A stretch of DNA of 64,000 nt from Grammothele lineata (taxonomy: Eukaryota > Basidiomycota > Agaricomycetes > Polyporales > Polyporaceae), in contig NDFF03000383.1 of assembly GCA_002150815.3 (NCBI GenBank), positions 186,001 to 250,000 on the forward strand, given 5' to 3'. The translations under genes and the position numbers were made by a program. How positions within the stretch are numbered: position 1 is the first letter of the stretch; the number at the start of each line of letters is the position of its first letter. The notes beneath the pieces are model-generated. The model did not search any database. It was given only the letters and a program-made list of their open reading frames with translations, and was not told the origin of the DNA. Shown piece by piece: positions 24,764 through 36,167 of this stretch.

Positions 24764-26590
24764 CTATTGGCTCCGCGCAGCGCTTGCAGCGTTCTCGAGA
24801 GACCCGCCGCATAGCCACCTTTCAGCCCGGACCGCGCGCACCTCCGCCCACAACCCCTCCCACATCCGGGTCCATCCGAATGGCACAGATAGCTTGTACC
24901 TGTCGTCGTCATCGTCGTCCGCTTCACACGCGCTAAGGTCCAACGCAGGGAAGACAGAGTCTATCCACCAGGCCAGCGCGACCCGCTCCTCGTGGTTCGC
25001 GGAGACCATCGCGATTGGCCGTAACACGCGTAGTCGATGCGGAGGCGTGCCCTCGCTCCCGTATGCCTGTGGGGCGGGGCATTCGGCATAACGTGGGTAC
25101 GAAGCTTGCGTGTGGAAAGCCAGACGTTCGAGCTCGGGACAGTGCAGCGCGAGGTGCGCGAAGGCAATAGGGGTCACCCTGTTGTGACTGATCCCTTGGA
25201 AGCCGATGGAGAGGTTTACGAGGGTCGGCCAGGCCTGTGCGAGCGAGAGGACGTCTTCGTCCGTGATGGAAACGGCGCTGATGACGTCGATTCTAAGCTC
25301 TTTCAGCCAGCTGCTTTTGAAAAGCGGCTTGAGCAGTGAGGTAAGGGAGACGTAACGGTCTGTGGCGTATGGGGCTGTAGTCCCCAAGCCGTGCCCGCTC
25401 ACGGTCAAACTGACGAAGTGAAAGGAACGCAGCTTGCTCGCTACTTGGCTCCGGGCGAGTGTGTCGATGAGTTGGCCGAAAGCATTGGGGTCGTAGGAGT
25501 TGTTGACATTCGTGATGAAGAGACCTAGGTGATGAAGGCTGGGGAGGTCGACTCGCGAAATGAAGGAGACGATACCGATCTCGTCGCATGTCTCCATGGC
25601 GTGGCATTGAAGTTCGCATAATGTGGAGCTTGTGAACGTCCCGACGATGTTGTGAAAGCCCGCAGCGATGTTTATGCTGAGCGTCAACAAGCAGGGGAGT
25701 GCAAGCACTACCTGGAGATCTTCAGGTGAGACTTTGATGCCCTCCCCTAGAGTCAGGTGCCGGAGATTGACATGAGCAGATAAGGAGCTGATAGTGAGAA
25801 CGCCATTCTCTACGCCGTGTGAGGCGATGTCGAGTTTGTGGAGATTCGGAGACGTGGCGGCCAGCTGCCGCAGGAGAGTGTCGACCTGGTCCTGCGACGT
25901 TCCATATCCAACGGCCAGCGTGAGCTCCCGAAGGCACGGAGACGCCAACTGTACGAGTACGCCTTGCGCTGATACGCTCTCCCTCCAGTAGAGCGACCGA
26001 AGGGAAGGCAGGAAAGTTTGCTCGTTGTTTAGAGATAGAAGAAGTTGCAAGAGTTTGACTTCCCCGAGCACAGGAGAATACCCACCGAAGGCGGTCTCGC
26101 GCGACAATGATCGGATACGAGCACCACAACGCAGAAAGGCAGCCCACACGAGAGGGTCCTTCTTGCGCGCTTCAAGTTGCTTCCTGGCCTGCTAAACCCG
26201 TTAGCCAGATGAGTCCCACGTAAGGAAGATAACAATGCGCACCGCTTTGCAGTAACCCGCGGCCCGGGACACGTTGCTATCCCAAAAGCGCTTTGGGGAC
26301 CGCGTAGAAGGCGGGATCAGGATCATGTACAAGTCTGGCAGCTGTCTCTGAGGAGAGCTCCAGAGGGCTCGTGATGCGGGCTCCGTCCATGCGCGACATA
26401 CACGCGTGCAGCGTGCGCAAGTCCGGACGTCGGCTCTGTTGCTCTGGTCAAAGTGGCTGAATATGACCTCGAGGATGTCGTCGTTGAGACAGGCCAGCGG
26501 AGATGGGGCTGGCGAATGGCAGTCTGAGGGACTTGTGCTTAGGGCGGAACGACGTCTTGAGGCCGTGAGTACTGAAAAAGTGTTGCCCAT
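24764..26590 (-). CDS. F-box / leucine-rich repeat protein
   Basis: Two exons (26243-26590 and 24764-26191; the acceptor could also be 3 nt further on) give about 591 aa. The N-terminus has an F-box (LACLNDDILEVIFSHFD ... CTRVCRAWTEPASRALW). It is followed by leucine-rich repeats: LPSLRSLYW, SPCLRELTLAVG, SPNLHKLDIASH, HVNLRHLTLGEG, LPSLHHLGLFI, WPTLVNLSIGF and CPELERLAFHT. The C-terminus has an acidic run (CEADDDDDD). The role expected from the family is substrate receptor of an SCF ubiquitin ligase; the target is unknown. It is a different subfamily from the F-box genes at 7.5 and 40.6 kb. The start MGNTFSVLTASRRR is the first in-frame Met that gives a complete F-box. Confidence 0.85.
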
Positions 26591-28215
26591 AGATGCACTA
26601 TAGTCAAATGATATGAGTTCGCAGGCCCCGAACAAAGATGGGCAATGTCAGACGTACGGGGCAATTCAACATATCAGAGGCCGTCCAAGACCACAAACAT
26701 CCACAGTACTGGTAGAACAAGGGAAACAAAGAGATGGACGGCCTATGAGGGAATCGCTGCGGTCGTTATGATCTAGCGTACATCATGAGTCGGGTACGGG
26801 TATGTGATATCTTTGAACCTCCCCTTAACCGACCCGCGGCGAGTATCTACCCGCTAACGATGGATGCATACTCCATGTGGGCGAGCTCAACTCACCATAT
26901 CAATCTAAGCAGACTCAAAACCGCCAGAGTACACCGCTCGGAAAGTGACCGGCATCCTTCGACGTGTACGGGATGAGGAATCGACCACCGCTACGAGTCA
27001 GACCAGCTTTGTCTGGATTGTAGGACCTTGGCCGGGAACCTGTCGACGAGGCGGATGCATATGCAGCGTATCGCGATGTCAGAGAGCTGGGGTCGGAGGC
27101 TATGCGGTCGCAGTACGAAGTCGAGGCTCGCGCTCGTTCGAACTTGCTCTAGTAGTGGTACTAGCAGCCGGGGAGGACATCAAGGGCCGCCCAAGTAGTG
27201 ATATTTGCGCGTTCTAGTTGTGGGAAACTTTCTCTTAGCTTAGTAAGCGCTACAAAAGTACCGGCGCCACAGTAACGACGTACCGTATTCAAGTTGAACC
27301 CTGCCGCCCACGATGACGGCCATGGTGTACAAGACAGGCCCGCCCTCGCATCTATGGATGTTTTCTCCTCTGTAAATATACCAGGAGCAATTCATCGGCA
27401 CCCATAATCAGTCAGACTACGCTGCTCGCAGTGTAATCCGGAGTGAGTATCCCACAGCTTGCTTCCCAGTCCTGCATCGTAGTGCCGTGACCTGACAGCC
27501 CGATCAGTCCAGACATCTTTCTGAAGACAGTCAGGCTCGTGTCTTGCTTGCGCATGCGCTTCACAGTGTACCGCCTGCATAACTTCGCATCGAACGGCTG
27601 CTGTTAACCTGACATTGCGTTCTCTCGCCGGGATCTGATACCCGCTCCGTGCATGTTGGCAAGTAAACCACGTTTTCGACAATGACACTGATCTTACTTA
27701 GTCACTCAAGGGTGCACTTATGGTGCTGTCAGCATGCGATATGCTAGTCAAAGGCGATGTTCCCTAGTTGTGTACAGTGTTCTGCTAGGTGCAAGTCTCG
27801 GTAAGAGTATGTATGAAAGGCTTTCGACAGATGTTACAACCTCTAATGCATTTTTTCAGGGCAATGTCTCGCGGCTGCGGTGACTCCTCATTGACCGCAA
27901 CTTGTTCAACGGATGCATTAGAAGACGGCACGTTCGCACGTTCAGCGTATGAGAGTCCACCAAGTAGCCCCGAAGGCCCCTGAGGCGAAGTCACCTTACA
28001 CGAGCCTATGCATCACATCATGACTTGCACTCCGACTTCTCGACTGCGACCCTGATATCGACAGAATAGCCTCTGCGGCGTAGTGTCTTCACCAGCACGA
28101 ACATAGCATGGTAAGATGCCTAACGCAGCAACTCAAACGCTACATAACCACTGATGCGTCGACGTCGATTTTAGCGTACACTCTTCCCGGTCTATTAGCC
28201 TATCTTCTCTGTACA
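26591..28215. other. Long intergenic region, no gene seen
   Basis: Divergent spacer between the F-box/LRR gene and the small secreted protein gene. No supported frames. Confidence 0.45.
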
Positions 28216-28969
28216 ATGGCCAAAATTCAGCTCACTGCCATAGCATCCCTCGTCCTCCTCGCTGAAATGGCCGTCTTAAGCAGTAAGTCTCTTCGCCTAT
28301 CCATAATGTTTAACAGCTCAACGGCTCGGACCATCTGGCAGATGCGGCCGTCGTGTCCCTGGTTGTGCCCGTCTATGGTGACGCTGGCGTCGCTCTTACT
28401 GCACAGAATTTGGGCACAGACTCTGCGGGTCGTACCTCGTGGTCTATTGGCACTGGGACCCCAACGGATACCTTGAGCACCCCCGGCTTCGCGTTCGCTC
28501 CGTGTAAGCCGTTTCATACCTCCGCGCCGCAGCACCGTCTAATCAGGGATATCTCCCTCCGCGATGTCCATTCCGACTCGAACTCTCGTGTGTCCTATGC
28601 CCCCCCCCCTTCTCCCCCACCTCCTATCACCACGCTCACACAGTCACGCTCGTCGAGGGTTCGACCGATGCCCACTTCTTCCAGAGCCTACCGACCGACT
28701 TCCCTGGGGTGACCGGCACCTATGTACTCCACGAGGACTGCGGCATCTCCGGAGACAGCGTCGTATGCACCGATGTCCACTCCATGGCCACGGCCACCAA
28801 GACATTCACCCAGACCAACGCCGTCAAGGCCTTCAAGGTCGCCGTGCAGGTCGCCTCCGGCGCCCCTACGACCAGCGGTGCGGCCCGCAGCAATGGAGGC
28901 AAGGTGGCTACTTCAATTCTTGCGGCCGGTGTTTTCGTAGTCCTTAAAACTGTAGCAAACTTCGTATAA
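28216..28969 (+). CDS. Small secreted, probably GPI-anchored protein
   Basis: Three exons (28216-28282, 28342-28503, 28644-28969) encode 184 aa. The N-terminal signal peptide is MAKIQLTAIASLVLLAEMA. The mature part has VEGSTDAHFFQSL, GTYVLHEDCGISGDSVVCTD and two cysteines. The C-terminus has a small-residue stretch (SGAARSNGG) followed by a hydrophobic segment (ATSILAAGVFVVL), which fits a GPI-anchor signal. The donor of intron 2 was chosen at 28504 because it alone keeps the frame into TLVEGSTDAHF. The 140-nt second intron is long for this window and contains a C9 tract. Similar small surface proteins of unknown function occur in Agaricomycetes. Confidence 0.75.
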
Positions 28970-30139
28970 GCGTCTAGACTGTCGAGGGGACCTAGTCAAA
29001 GGCCGTAGTCGGCTTGGAGTGTTGGTGGTAGGACTCTGTATCCTCGATGTGCGTACGTATATCGGCATTGTTGGTGCTGCGGTGTCTGTGAACGATAGTA
29101 TGAATAAATTATTCAACCCTCGATATGACCGTGTGATCGTGAAGCAATTGTTTTGGGCGACTTGAACACCTAACGGTCGAGTACGGAACCGTAGTTTGCA
29201 GCAGTTCTTGACCATTTGACATCAAGTCTAAATGTGACCCGCCCGTGGCTAGCATCCCATGGGAACTGCCCCAGTGCGGGATCAGACTCGTATCCAACCC
29301 CTACCTAGTGATCTCAATACATGTTGGGTGTAGGATCTGTCGGAGGACGTCGTTTGGCAGTTGGAATGTCATGATTTGAACGTGAATACAACTTGAATGA
29401 TATAGTAGTGATTAGTGCGTCGTCATCCCATCAAACTTGAAGTTGGCATCAACGCGTCTCGCTACGAGACCAACTCAGTACAGCGGTTGAAAATGTCTAG
29501 ACGATGATCAGTTATAGCCCCAGGCAGTATATAGCCTACAACGCACTAGATGGAATAAATGAACGCACGTCCGAGTCCGACCTCGCGTGTACTCTAAAGC
29601 AGAGTGATGGCGCTTATAATACTTCTTTGCGCTTGCTGACTAAACACATCCTGGCCAATCAACGATCGGACGACGGTCAGCAAGGCCCCCCGGGGCAACG
29701 TTGACCCGTGAAGTTATGTTCGACTGAAGATCGACTCCCGCTACGGCCTTTTGGTCGTGTGTCTTATGTCGCGATGGATTAATAGAGTGCCTATACTGCC
29801 CAAGCTACGTCCGCTGTCGTACACTTTCGCAGGCTCTCTGAGCCCGGACACTCTCATTTGCCTGCACACGCTCTCACTTGATCATATTTTTGTCCAATAC
29901 TTTGCGATGACGTCGTGCTCGGTCGCATCAAGACGGTTAACGTTACGGCTTCTGCGCTCGCGCCCACCGGTCGGCAAGTCCACCGTTCCTCCCACCATTA
30001 GCGTCCCACAATACAAACACCGCGAATGTTTTCGTCCTCTCGCACGACAACTCTGTCTCGTACCCTCGGCTCTTCTACCACCCGCGGCGCATGAAGACGG
30101 TGTTCCCTCAACGTGGCGCTGCTGGAGAGACGTCTTCGT
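28970..30139. other. Intergenic, no gene seen
   Basis: Spacer between two plus-strand genes. Open frames at 29504-29704 and 29751-30206 are unsupported; the latter runs into the start of DUF6534 copy 3 in another frame. Confidence 0.45.
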
Positions 30140-32011
30140 ATGGCTGCTAATGACAGCCCAGCGAGGCTGGCTTTGTCGCTGGACCTATCTATCGGGGCGG
30201 CATTAGTCGGCCTCGGCGTCGCGCTATTGTGAGTAGGCTTCCAAGCGTTCCATTTGACCTACCTTGCTCAAGTTATTGGATGGTCGGTATAGCTTCTACG
30301 GCGTAACGTTTGCCCAGGCAACGTTTTACTTGCGGATACGTAAGGGGGTGAAGGCGGTATTCTGGGCGAGGCTCTTCGTAAGTTCCAATAAAACCTTGGG
30401 CCATCAATTTTGTCTTATCAGCGTTGTCTTTGGATCATACGGGCTTAATAGGTCTCTGTGCTGTGGTACGTCACAGTGATTGAGTTGTTCGCTGTTTCGT
30501 TGAGAAATGCATCAAGGTTCGTCAATACCCTGCACATCGTTCTGGTGTCGTACTCGATGTTTCTCTACACCGTCGCCGGCCGTGGTGTGCTCGCTACCAC
30601 GGTCGCTGTGTCATGGCCTTTTGCAGTGCGTGACATCCTTACTCTCGGTACGCCTTCTTATCTTAACCTTTCAGGTGCTTCCCATCGTGACTGTGAGCTA
30701 TAGTCTCTTCCACCAACTGCCCAGCTCACGAGATTATAGGAATGTAGTATGACCTTAGTCCGCCTGTAAGTCGATTCCCCTCACATCACAGGCCGCCATT
30801 CTCACTGAATCCTTGTCAGGGGCTATATATACCGTATGTGGAGACGTACGTTTCCACAATCATTGGATTATTCGCTTCTCACTGTCTTCAGTGTGCTCTA
30901 TGCGGTACTTGGCGGCGTTCGTCCCGGTATGTGGTCCTTTGCATGCATGCGCGCTTTGTTGAATACGATTTACTCTAGATCGTGGGCCTGTCGTTGCTCA
31001 TCGGTCCGTGGCTTGTATGCTAGCGCGTTGTGTAATCGTTGACATACCACATCTTTAGCTGCACTCGGCTTGTGTAAGCGGTTCTACGTAGAATGTGATG
31101 CTTTACTGACGGAGTTGCCTGCTCTCAGATTTTGGCATCACAGAGTATGAAGAGACCTCTAAACGCCGTAGTGGCGCGCTGACCTCTTCATCATTTAGAA
31201 TACACATACAACGGCTCACGGACGTCGCGGCAATAAGAGTGAGATATCAACTGCTCCCTCAATCCCCAACTTTGCTGACGGACCGTCAGTGGATGTTCTA
31301 TGTTGTTCGCAGTGCTCAGATTGTAGTAGACACCGTAATCGCCGTAGCCATGTTCCTTCTGCTGAAGCGGCTCCATACGGGTATCAAGCGGTATGTGCTC
31401 CTCGTCTAGGAATCCCGACGGTGAATGCTGAAATGAGACGCCAGACTTGATACAGTCATAAGCGCCATTATCGTGTATACGTTGAATACCGGTGCTCTGG
31501 CTGCGTACGTGGTATTCTTCCTCCGATGCCATTCACTTGCTGACGTTGTAATCATCATAGCGTCCTGGCCGTGCTTGAGATCATTGCCGTGAGTTTTCTA
31601 TCCGATATACAACCCTTCCACATGATTCATCGTTCACGGAAACAGTACGCCATCCTTCCCGAGTCATTGGTCTTTCTCGGGATATATTGGTCCCTCTGCC
31701 AATGTATGTCGCCTCCACTGAGACTAGCTGTCCAGATCCTCCCTCCTCTGACACTTTCTTCTTTCTAATTCTGCCTAGTACATGCGTGCTCGTACCTCGC
31801 CGTCATGCGCGCACAGAACGATCTCGTCCTCCAGACGAACGCCCACGCCTCTGCATTGGACCAGAGGACCGGGTGTGTGGAGCTGACCACCGCGCTGGAC
31901 TTGCACACAATAGGGCCGCAGCTCACGTTTGGGCTTCCGTCTGACCTCCCCGTGCTGTCATATACTGCTGCGGAGCCGTCTACAAGCGACGAGACAGGTG
32001 CTGACAAGTAG
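30140..32011 (+). CDS. DUF6534-type seven-helix membrane protein, copy 3
   Basis: It starts MAANDSPARLALSLDLSIGA. Placed exons are 30140-30228, 30293-30377, 30452-30465, 30517-30625, 30675-30692, 30740-30765, 30820-30845 and 30892-30926. Later exons encode FYVVRSAQIVVDTVIAVAMF and YTLNTGALAA, and the last ends at 32011 (MRAQNDLVLQTNAHASALDQ...). All hydrophobic helices found in copy 2 are present and the exon lengths agree, so the copy looks intact; the middle exons (30.9-31.3 kb) are less certain. The family has no known ligand or function. It lies 3.3 kb from a pheromone precursor gene, with only a pseudogene between them. Confidence 0.8.
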
Positions 32012-33984
32012 AAGTAGAAGTAAGTCACAAGAGTCGAGAAGAGGGTACAGGTGAGTGTATGCGCGCGATTTCGTAGAAGGACGCATGAGCTGACAGTGCT
32101 TGCAGCGTGTCTTTCAACTAGAAGGGTAACGGCAACATCGAGGAGTGTCGTTGTGCTTGAAGCAGTTGTTGTCGGACATCAGACTGTTAGTCAATGCCGC
32201 GCGTAGCTCGGCGCTGTTATACCATTCGCGTGGAGCCGTGGACTAACCTCTTCTTCCCCTCTCATTCTTCGCATCCATACACGGTTCTGCTGAACGTCAT
32301 CCCGTATATGTTCCCAACTCCTTTATGGCAGCCCGATCGCTTTGTACTGTAGACTCGTATAGCGCTATCGATCATCTCATCGCTGTGTTCACCGTACTTC
32401 ATCTTGTTACATAATAGCTATCGTGCTATCGTACTATGTTTTCGTTGTTAACTGTGAGTTTGCCGGCCTTAACATACTGCAGATCAGAACAGGCATTGTT
32501 CATGTTGCGCGGTCAAGCACGACGATGAATTTGGCGCCAGCACGGGCTCGAGGCTTTCCCTTCTTCCACGTTCATGCTGTACTTCTTTGGGCCTTGCTCC
32601 AAACCTTTCGGCATCATGATGAAGTCTGCTGTAGAACCAAAGTATTACCATGCAAATTTGGATGCCTGAACCTTTTGTAGTTCCCGAGTTAGAAAGCTTG
32701 AGCAATCCCGCCTGAGCGGTATCAGACTCATGATCAATGCTCGTCGTCGCTCGAGAACCGGGAAGGATGGATGGCGCCGCCACAGGCTCTATAACGAGGA
32801 TTTTTGGAGATATTACCGTGATGAGTTCAGCTCCGTTTCCTGTCTAATCCTTGGCCATTGAGAAACGCCATAGCTTCGACCTCTACACACGGCCGTAGAA
32901 GTCACGTCGTCACTCATTTCCCGTGCTCCTCCTCCCTCCCTTAAAGCCACGGTCGAGTAATACACTCCATAGGCCGTCATACATCCAGAGGTCCATCTAC
33001 GCAGGTACGCTCAATGCCTCCCCCCCTCTCTTCTCACAGCAAGTCATCTCCAGCTTGCGTTCTCCAAGGTCCGGTTATAGACGTCCATCACAAAGGCCAA
33101 CTTTCGCATTCCCCACCGCGGTCTACGCTGACGGGAAGAACCCACCGTGAATGCTGTCAAAGCTGTTCTTCAAGCCCCCCGATTATTGATGCGCTCCGTC
33201 CAAACCCCGACATTGAGCGCTGCGGGGTCGCTCGCTGTGGATGATATCGTGTAGCGGAGGATGAGGGCAGTTAGGGGGCTTTAGAGCAACTGCGTCAGAG
33301 CGGAGGGGGCGGTGAGTGCTTCGGATTCCTTCAGTCGAGTTGGGCAGATCATCTCATCCCCATGTAGGAGAACAAGCCTCTATCCACTACGTACAAGTTG
33401 TTCCCCTGCGAAATCGTGCCGGAAGGACTTCGTATGGTGCACCAATCCACTTCGTCAAGCGCATCGTTTTGCTCTCAGTTTTCCCGCTCGTATGGAGAGT
33501 TTTGGGGCTCCACGCATCTCGGGTATGTAAAACGCCGAGGTGCCAACATCGAGCTTGAGTGAGGAGACCGCAGAGAGCGGCAAGCGGCCGTGCGAGTCGG
33601 GAACGTGATAGTTGGAGAAGCTGGTAAGTGTGTTCGAGGTTCTATAGATGGTGTGGATGTTGATGGCCGAAAAGTCAACCTGGCAGTTTTGATGCTATGT
33701 ATTGTGCTGCCTGATGAAGGCCATATAATCACCGCCTCGTTGTTTTTCTGCATGCGCTGTCGCGTCCAAACGCTGCTGTGCGTCTTCTTCTTGTTCTCAT
33801 ATCGCCCAAAGATCGCCGTGCGATGACATGGCTGGCTGCGGCACGACGCATTCATCTAACGATGAGGCCGGTAAGTCCGACCCTGGCATCGCTTCACCTA
33901 TGGAAGACGGCGAGACACCTCCGTGCTAGTGCTTCTATCCTGTACGACTCGGAATGTATGAGCCCCGGGACCTTCACAATACCC
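32012..33984. other. Long intergenic region, no gene seen
   Basis: About 2 kb. Short frames at 32423-32680, 32923-33150 and 33475-33855 have no splice-linked continuation or domain. Confidence 0.45.
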
Positions 33985-33999
33985 GATAGCTATATAGAC
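33985..33999 (+). promoter_or_regulatory. Core promoter (TATA) of the frameshifted secreted-protein copy
   Basis: The sequence gatagctatatagac lies about 115 bp before the ATG at 34109 and matches the boxes of the two intact paralogues. The ACAGGTTCTT leader block follows at about 34033. Confidence 0.6.
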
Positions 34000-34108
34000 T
34001 TGCTATCTCCGTTCCTTGCTCTCCATCCTTTACAGGTTCTTTTACTTCATCTCGCTTTCTATTTCTCTCTCTGCGTCTTACGCACTTTCTTCAACAAACT
34101 TTCGAGCC

Positions 34109-34773
34109 ATGTTCGCCCTCAGCCTCGCCTCCGTCGTGCTCGCTGCCGCATCCTCTGTCGTCGGCACGCCCCTCGCCTCCCGGGACCTCGCGCCCTCGTG
34201 CTCGTTCAACGACTCGGCGAACTTCGCTCTTCAAGGACGGTCAGAACGACAACTCGACTGGGACGCCGCTCCACCTCAACTCGGGCGGTGCGATTCCCGG
34301 CATGGAGCTCTGGCTGCTTTCGGTGAGTGGCAACGTCGTCGTTCAGTTGACAATGCGAGCGCGGAACTAACATGAGCTTGTGCTTACAGCCTACCTCTAC
34401 GTTCGCCGGGTCAGAGATTGTCTTCACGATCGACGACGGCCGTCTGCTGCCCCTCCAGGATGGTAGCGCCGTCGCCGCCGACACGGTTGTCTCCGACGGT
34501 GACTCCGTTGCCTTCGTCACTGGGACCGACCCGAGCACTGGCGCGCAGATCTACTGCGGTGTGGTACATCCTTTTCATTGTGTCATCGTGACCGCCCCGG
34601 GGCGCTGAGAATTCATCTTGTAGTCCGTCGACACAGGCGTGCCCCTCCTCGCGATCAACGGGGACAAGGACTCGTTCGCACTGTGCCCCGGCAACCACGG
34701 CGACTCGATCACATACAAGCCCACGGACGCATCTCAGTGCCGCGCGGTCGACGTCCTCATTCACTTCCCTTAA
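34109..34773 (+). pseudogene. Small secreted protein, copy B, with 11-nt frameshift deletion
   Basis: The exon layout equals that of copies A and C (34109-34322, 34390-34563, 34624-34773). Exons 2 and 3 are exactly as long as in copy C (174 and 150 nt) and remain open. Exon 1 is 214 nt instead of 225 nt: 11 nt are missing where copy A encodes LTAFF, just after NFAL. This throws the reading frame out before the first conserved block. Signal peptide (MFALSLASVVLAAASSVVG), splice sites, later exons, stop and promoter are otherwise intact. It is therefore either a very young pseudogene or an assembly error. Confidence 0.75.
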
Positions 34774-35369
34774 GTCGGTTCACCCTGCGGATGGTCTATC
34801 GTTTCGCCCACGGTACCTTCGATACATGGACGGCCCACTGGACGGACATTCTCGCTTTCCCGTGCTACCGTAATGTAGTAGAATGGGGGATTGTTAGCTC
34901 ATCGCACGCTCGTTGTTTTTACACATAATCTATCATCAGCCGTCGTGGCATAGTCGAGTAACATCGTGACTGGATGTTTGGGATAAGCACCAAACCAGCC
35001 TACGTCTTAGCTGCGGAAAGTCAAAGGGGGTAAAATGTCGTCAGCCTAACACCGGTTTGTTGTCTATTGGCATTCTGGTTGTAGCGTCAGTGCTGCATCA
35101 CAATTGAACAGTGTCAGGGAGGTGGTATTTTTGATCTCAACAATTGTCTCGTGAGTTGGATTCGATGACGCCTTCGACAACGATAGTAGTACGCATGCTG
35201 GACTACATGAAAGCGTGATGAAACAGCGTCATAGCATGCTCTATCCCCCAGGCTCTCGTCTCCATGGTAGGCTACAGGTAATAGGCGCTGTTCTTTGCGC
35301 GATCCATTGCACGAACGCGAAGTACGTGAGCCTGGTCGAGTTTCCGCTGGAGAGTGCGATACAGACGTA
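34774..35369. other. Intergenic between convergent genes
   Basis: 3' flanks of secreted copy B and of the pheromone precursor gene. Nothing else seen. Confidence 0.45.
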
Positions 35370-35489
35370 CTAGGCAATAATACATGAACTGTGCGACGAG
35401 TTGTTGTTGAATTGCTCTGTGTCCACGGGGACGACTTGGACGGTGTCTGGGTTGGGCTCGACGGGAGCGATAACGAAGAAGGCGTCCAT
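35370..35489 (-). CDS. Mating pheromone precursor 1 (CaaX = CIIA)
   Basis: A single exon encodes 39 aa that begin MDAFFVIAPVEPNPD and end SSHSSCIIA followed directly by TAG. Basidiomycete lipopeptide pheromone precursors have this layout: a short MD-x-F start, an acidic leader, and a C-terminal Cys-aliphatic-aliphatic-x box that is farnesylated, clipped and carboxymethylated. The mature peptide probably starts near the acidic VDTEQ, giving roughly a 12-residue peptide ending in farnesyl-Cys. The precursors at 55.6 and 57.9 kb share MD-[AE]-FF, V-D-x-E and SSHS-x-C-[VI]-I-A. A TATAAAG box lies about 125 bp upstream. The expected role is to activate a STE3-type receptor on a compatible nucleus or mycelium; no such receptor was found in the window. 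Confidence 0.88.
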   Translation of the reverse strand: MDAFFVIAPVEPNPDTVQVVPVDTEQFNNNSSHSSCIIA

Positions 35490-35611
35490 CGTGGTACGGG
35501 TGAAGATGGGTGGTCGAAATCGTCAAGATCGGTGTCTGTATGTGCAGGTTTTGGGGCCAGGAGCGTATGGTAGCTTGGTGAAGAGCCGGGTTCCGTTTTC
35601 TGAGCTGGTCT

Positions 35612-35618
35612 TTATACC
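35612..35618 (-). promoter_or_regulatory. TATA box of pheromone precursor 1
   Basis: The minus strand reads aggtataaagacc about 125 bp before the ATG at 35489. Pheromone genes 2 and 3 have agtataagaa at similar distances. Confidence 0.5.
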
Positions 35619-36167
35619 TTCGTGCACCGCGAGGGTGTTATGTCTGTCCAAGGTTCTGCAGAGCACCTTTCATCCGGAACCTAATATCGAGCAGTGGGCG
35701 TAGAACCTTGGCCACTTGGAGGGAGGGTGGGCACAGACGAAGACCGCCGAAGTTGTTACAAAGCCTCGAGGCTTCGTTCGGCGACGAAGATGAGATCTGA
35801 ACACAAGACGGAAGACCACGATCAGGACGTGTGGCCGGGAAAGGTCCACCGGTCCGCTAGGTCGAGCATCGTGGACTGCACAGAGAGATACGGATGGGCA
35901 ATAGATCATCAATCAACAGTCCATCTTGTCGCCGAATCGTAAAACCATAACCCACGCTCAGAAAGGCCTATGGTAGTCGGTGACCAAGGTACGTGTCAAT
36001 AATACTTTCACGGTTGAGGTAGACCAGAGACGCAGCCGAGAAATCGGAAGAGCGGGGATATACTTGTGATCAGGCTGTGAGCGATTACATTCATGTACTA
36101 TGTCCTAGTGTAATCGTTACATCGCAGCTTTCTCGCACGATGCGCGGAAGAGAGGCTACACCTCCGT
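35619..36167. other. Intergenic, no gene seen
   Basis: Upstream of pheromone precursor 1 and downstream of the AKR gene. The minus frame at 35670-35912 has no support. Confidence 0.45.
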
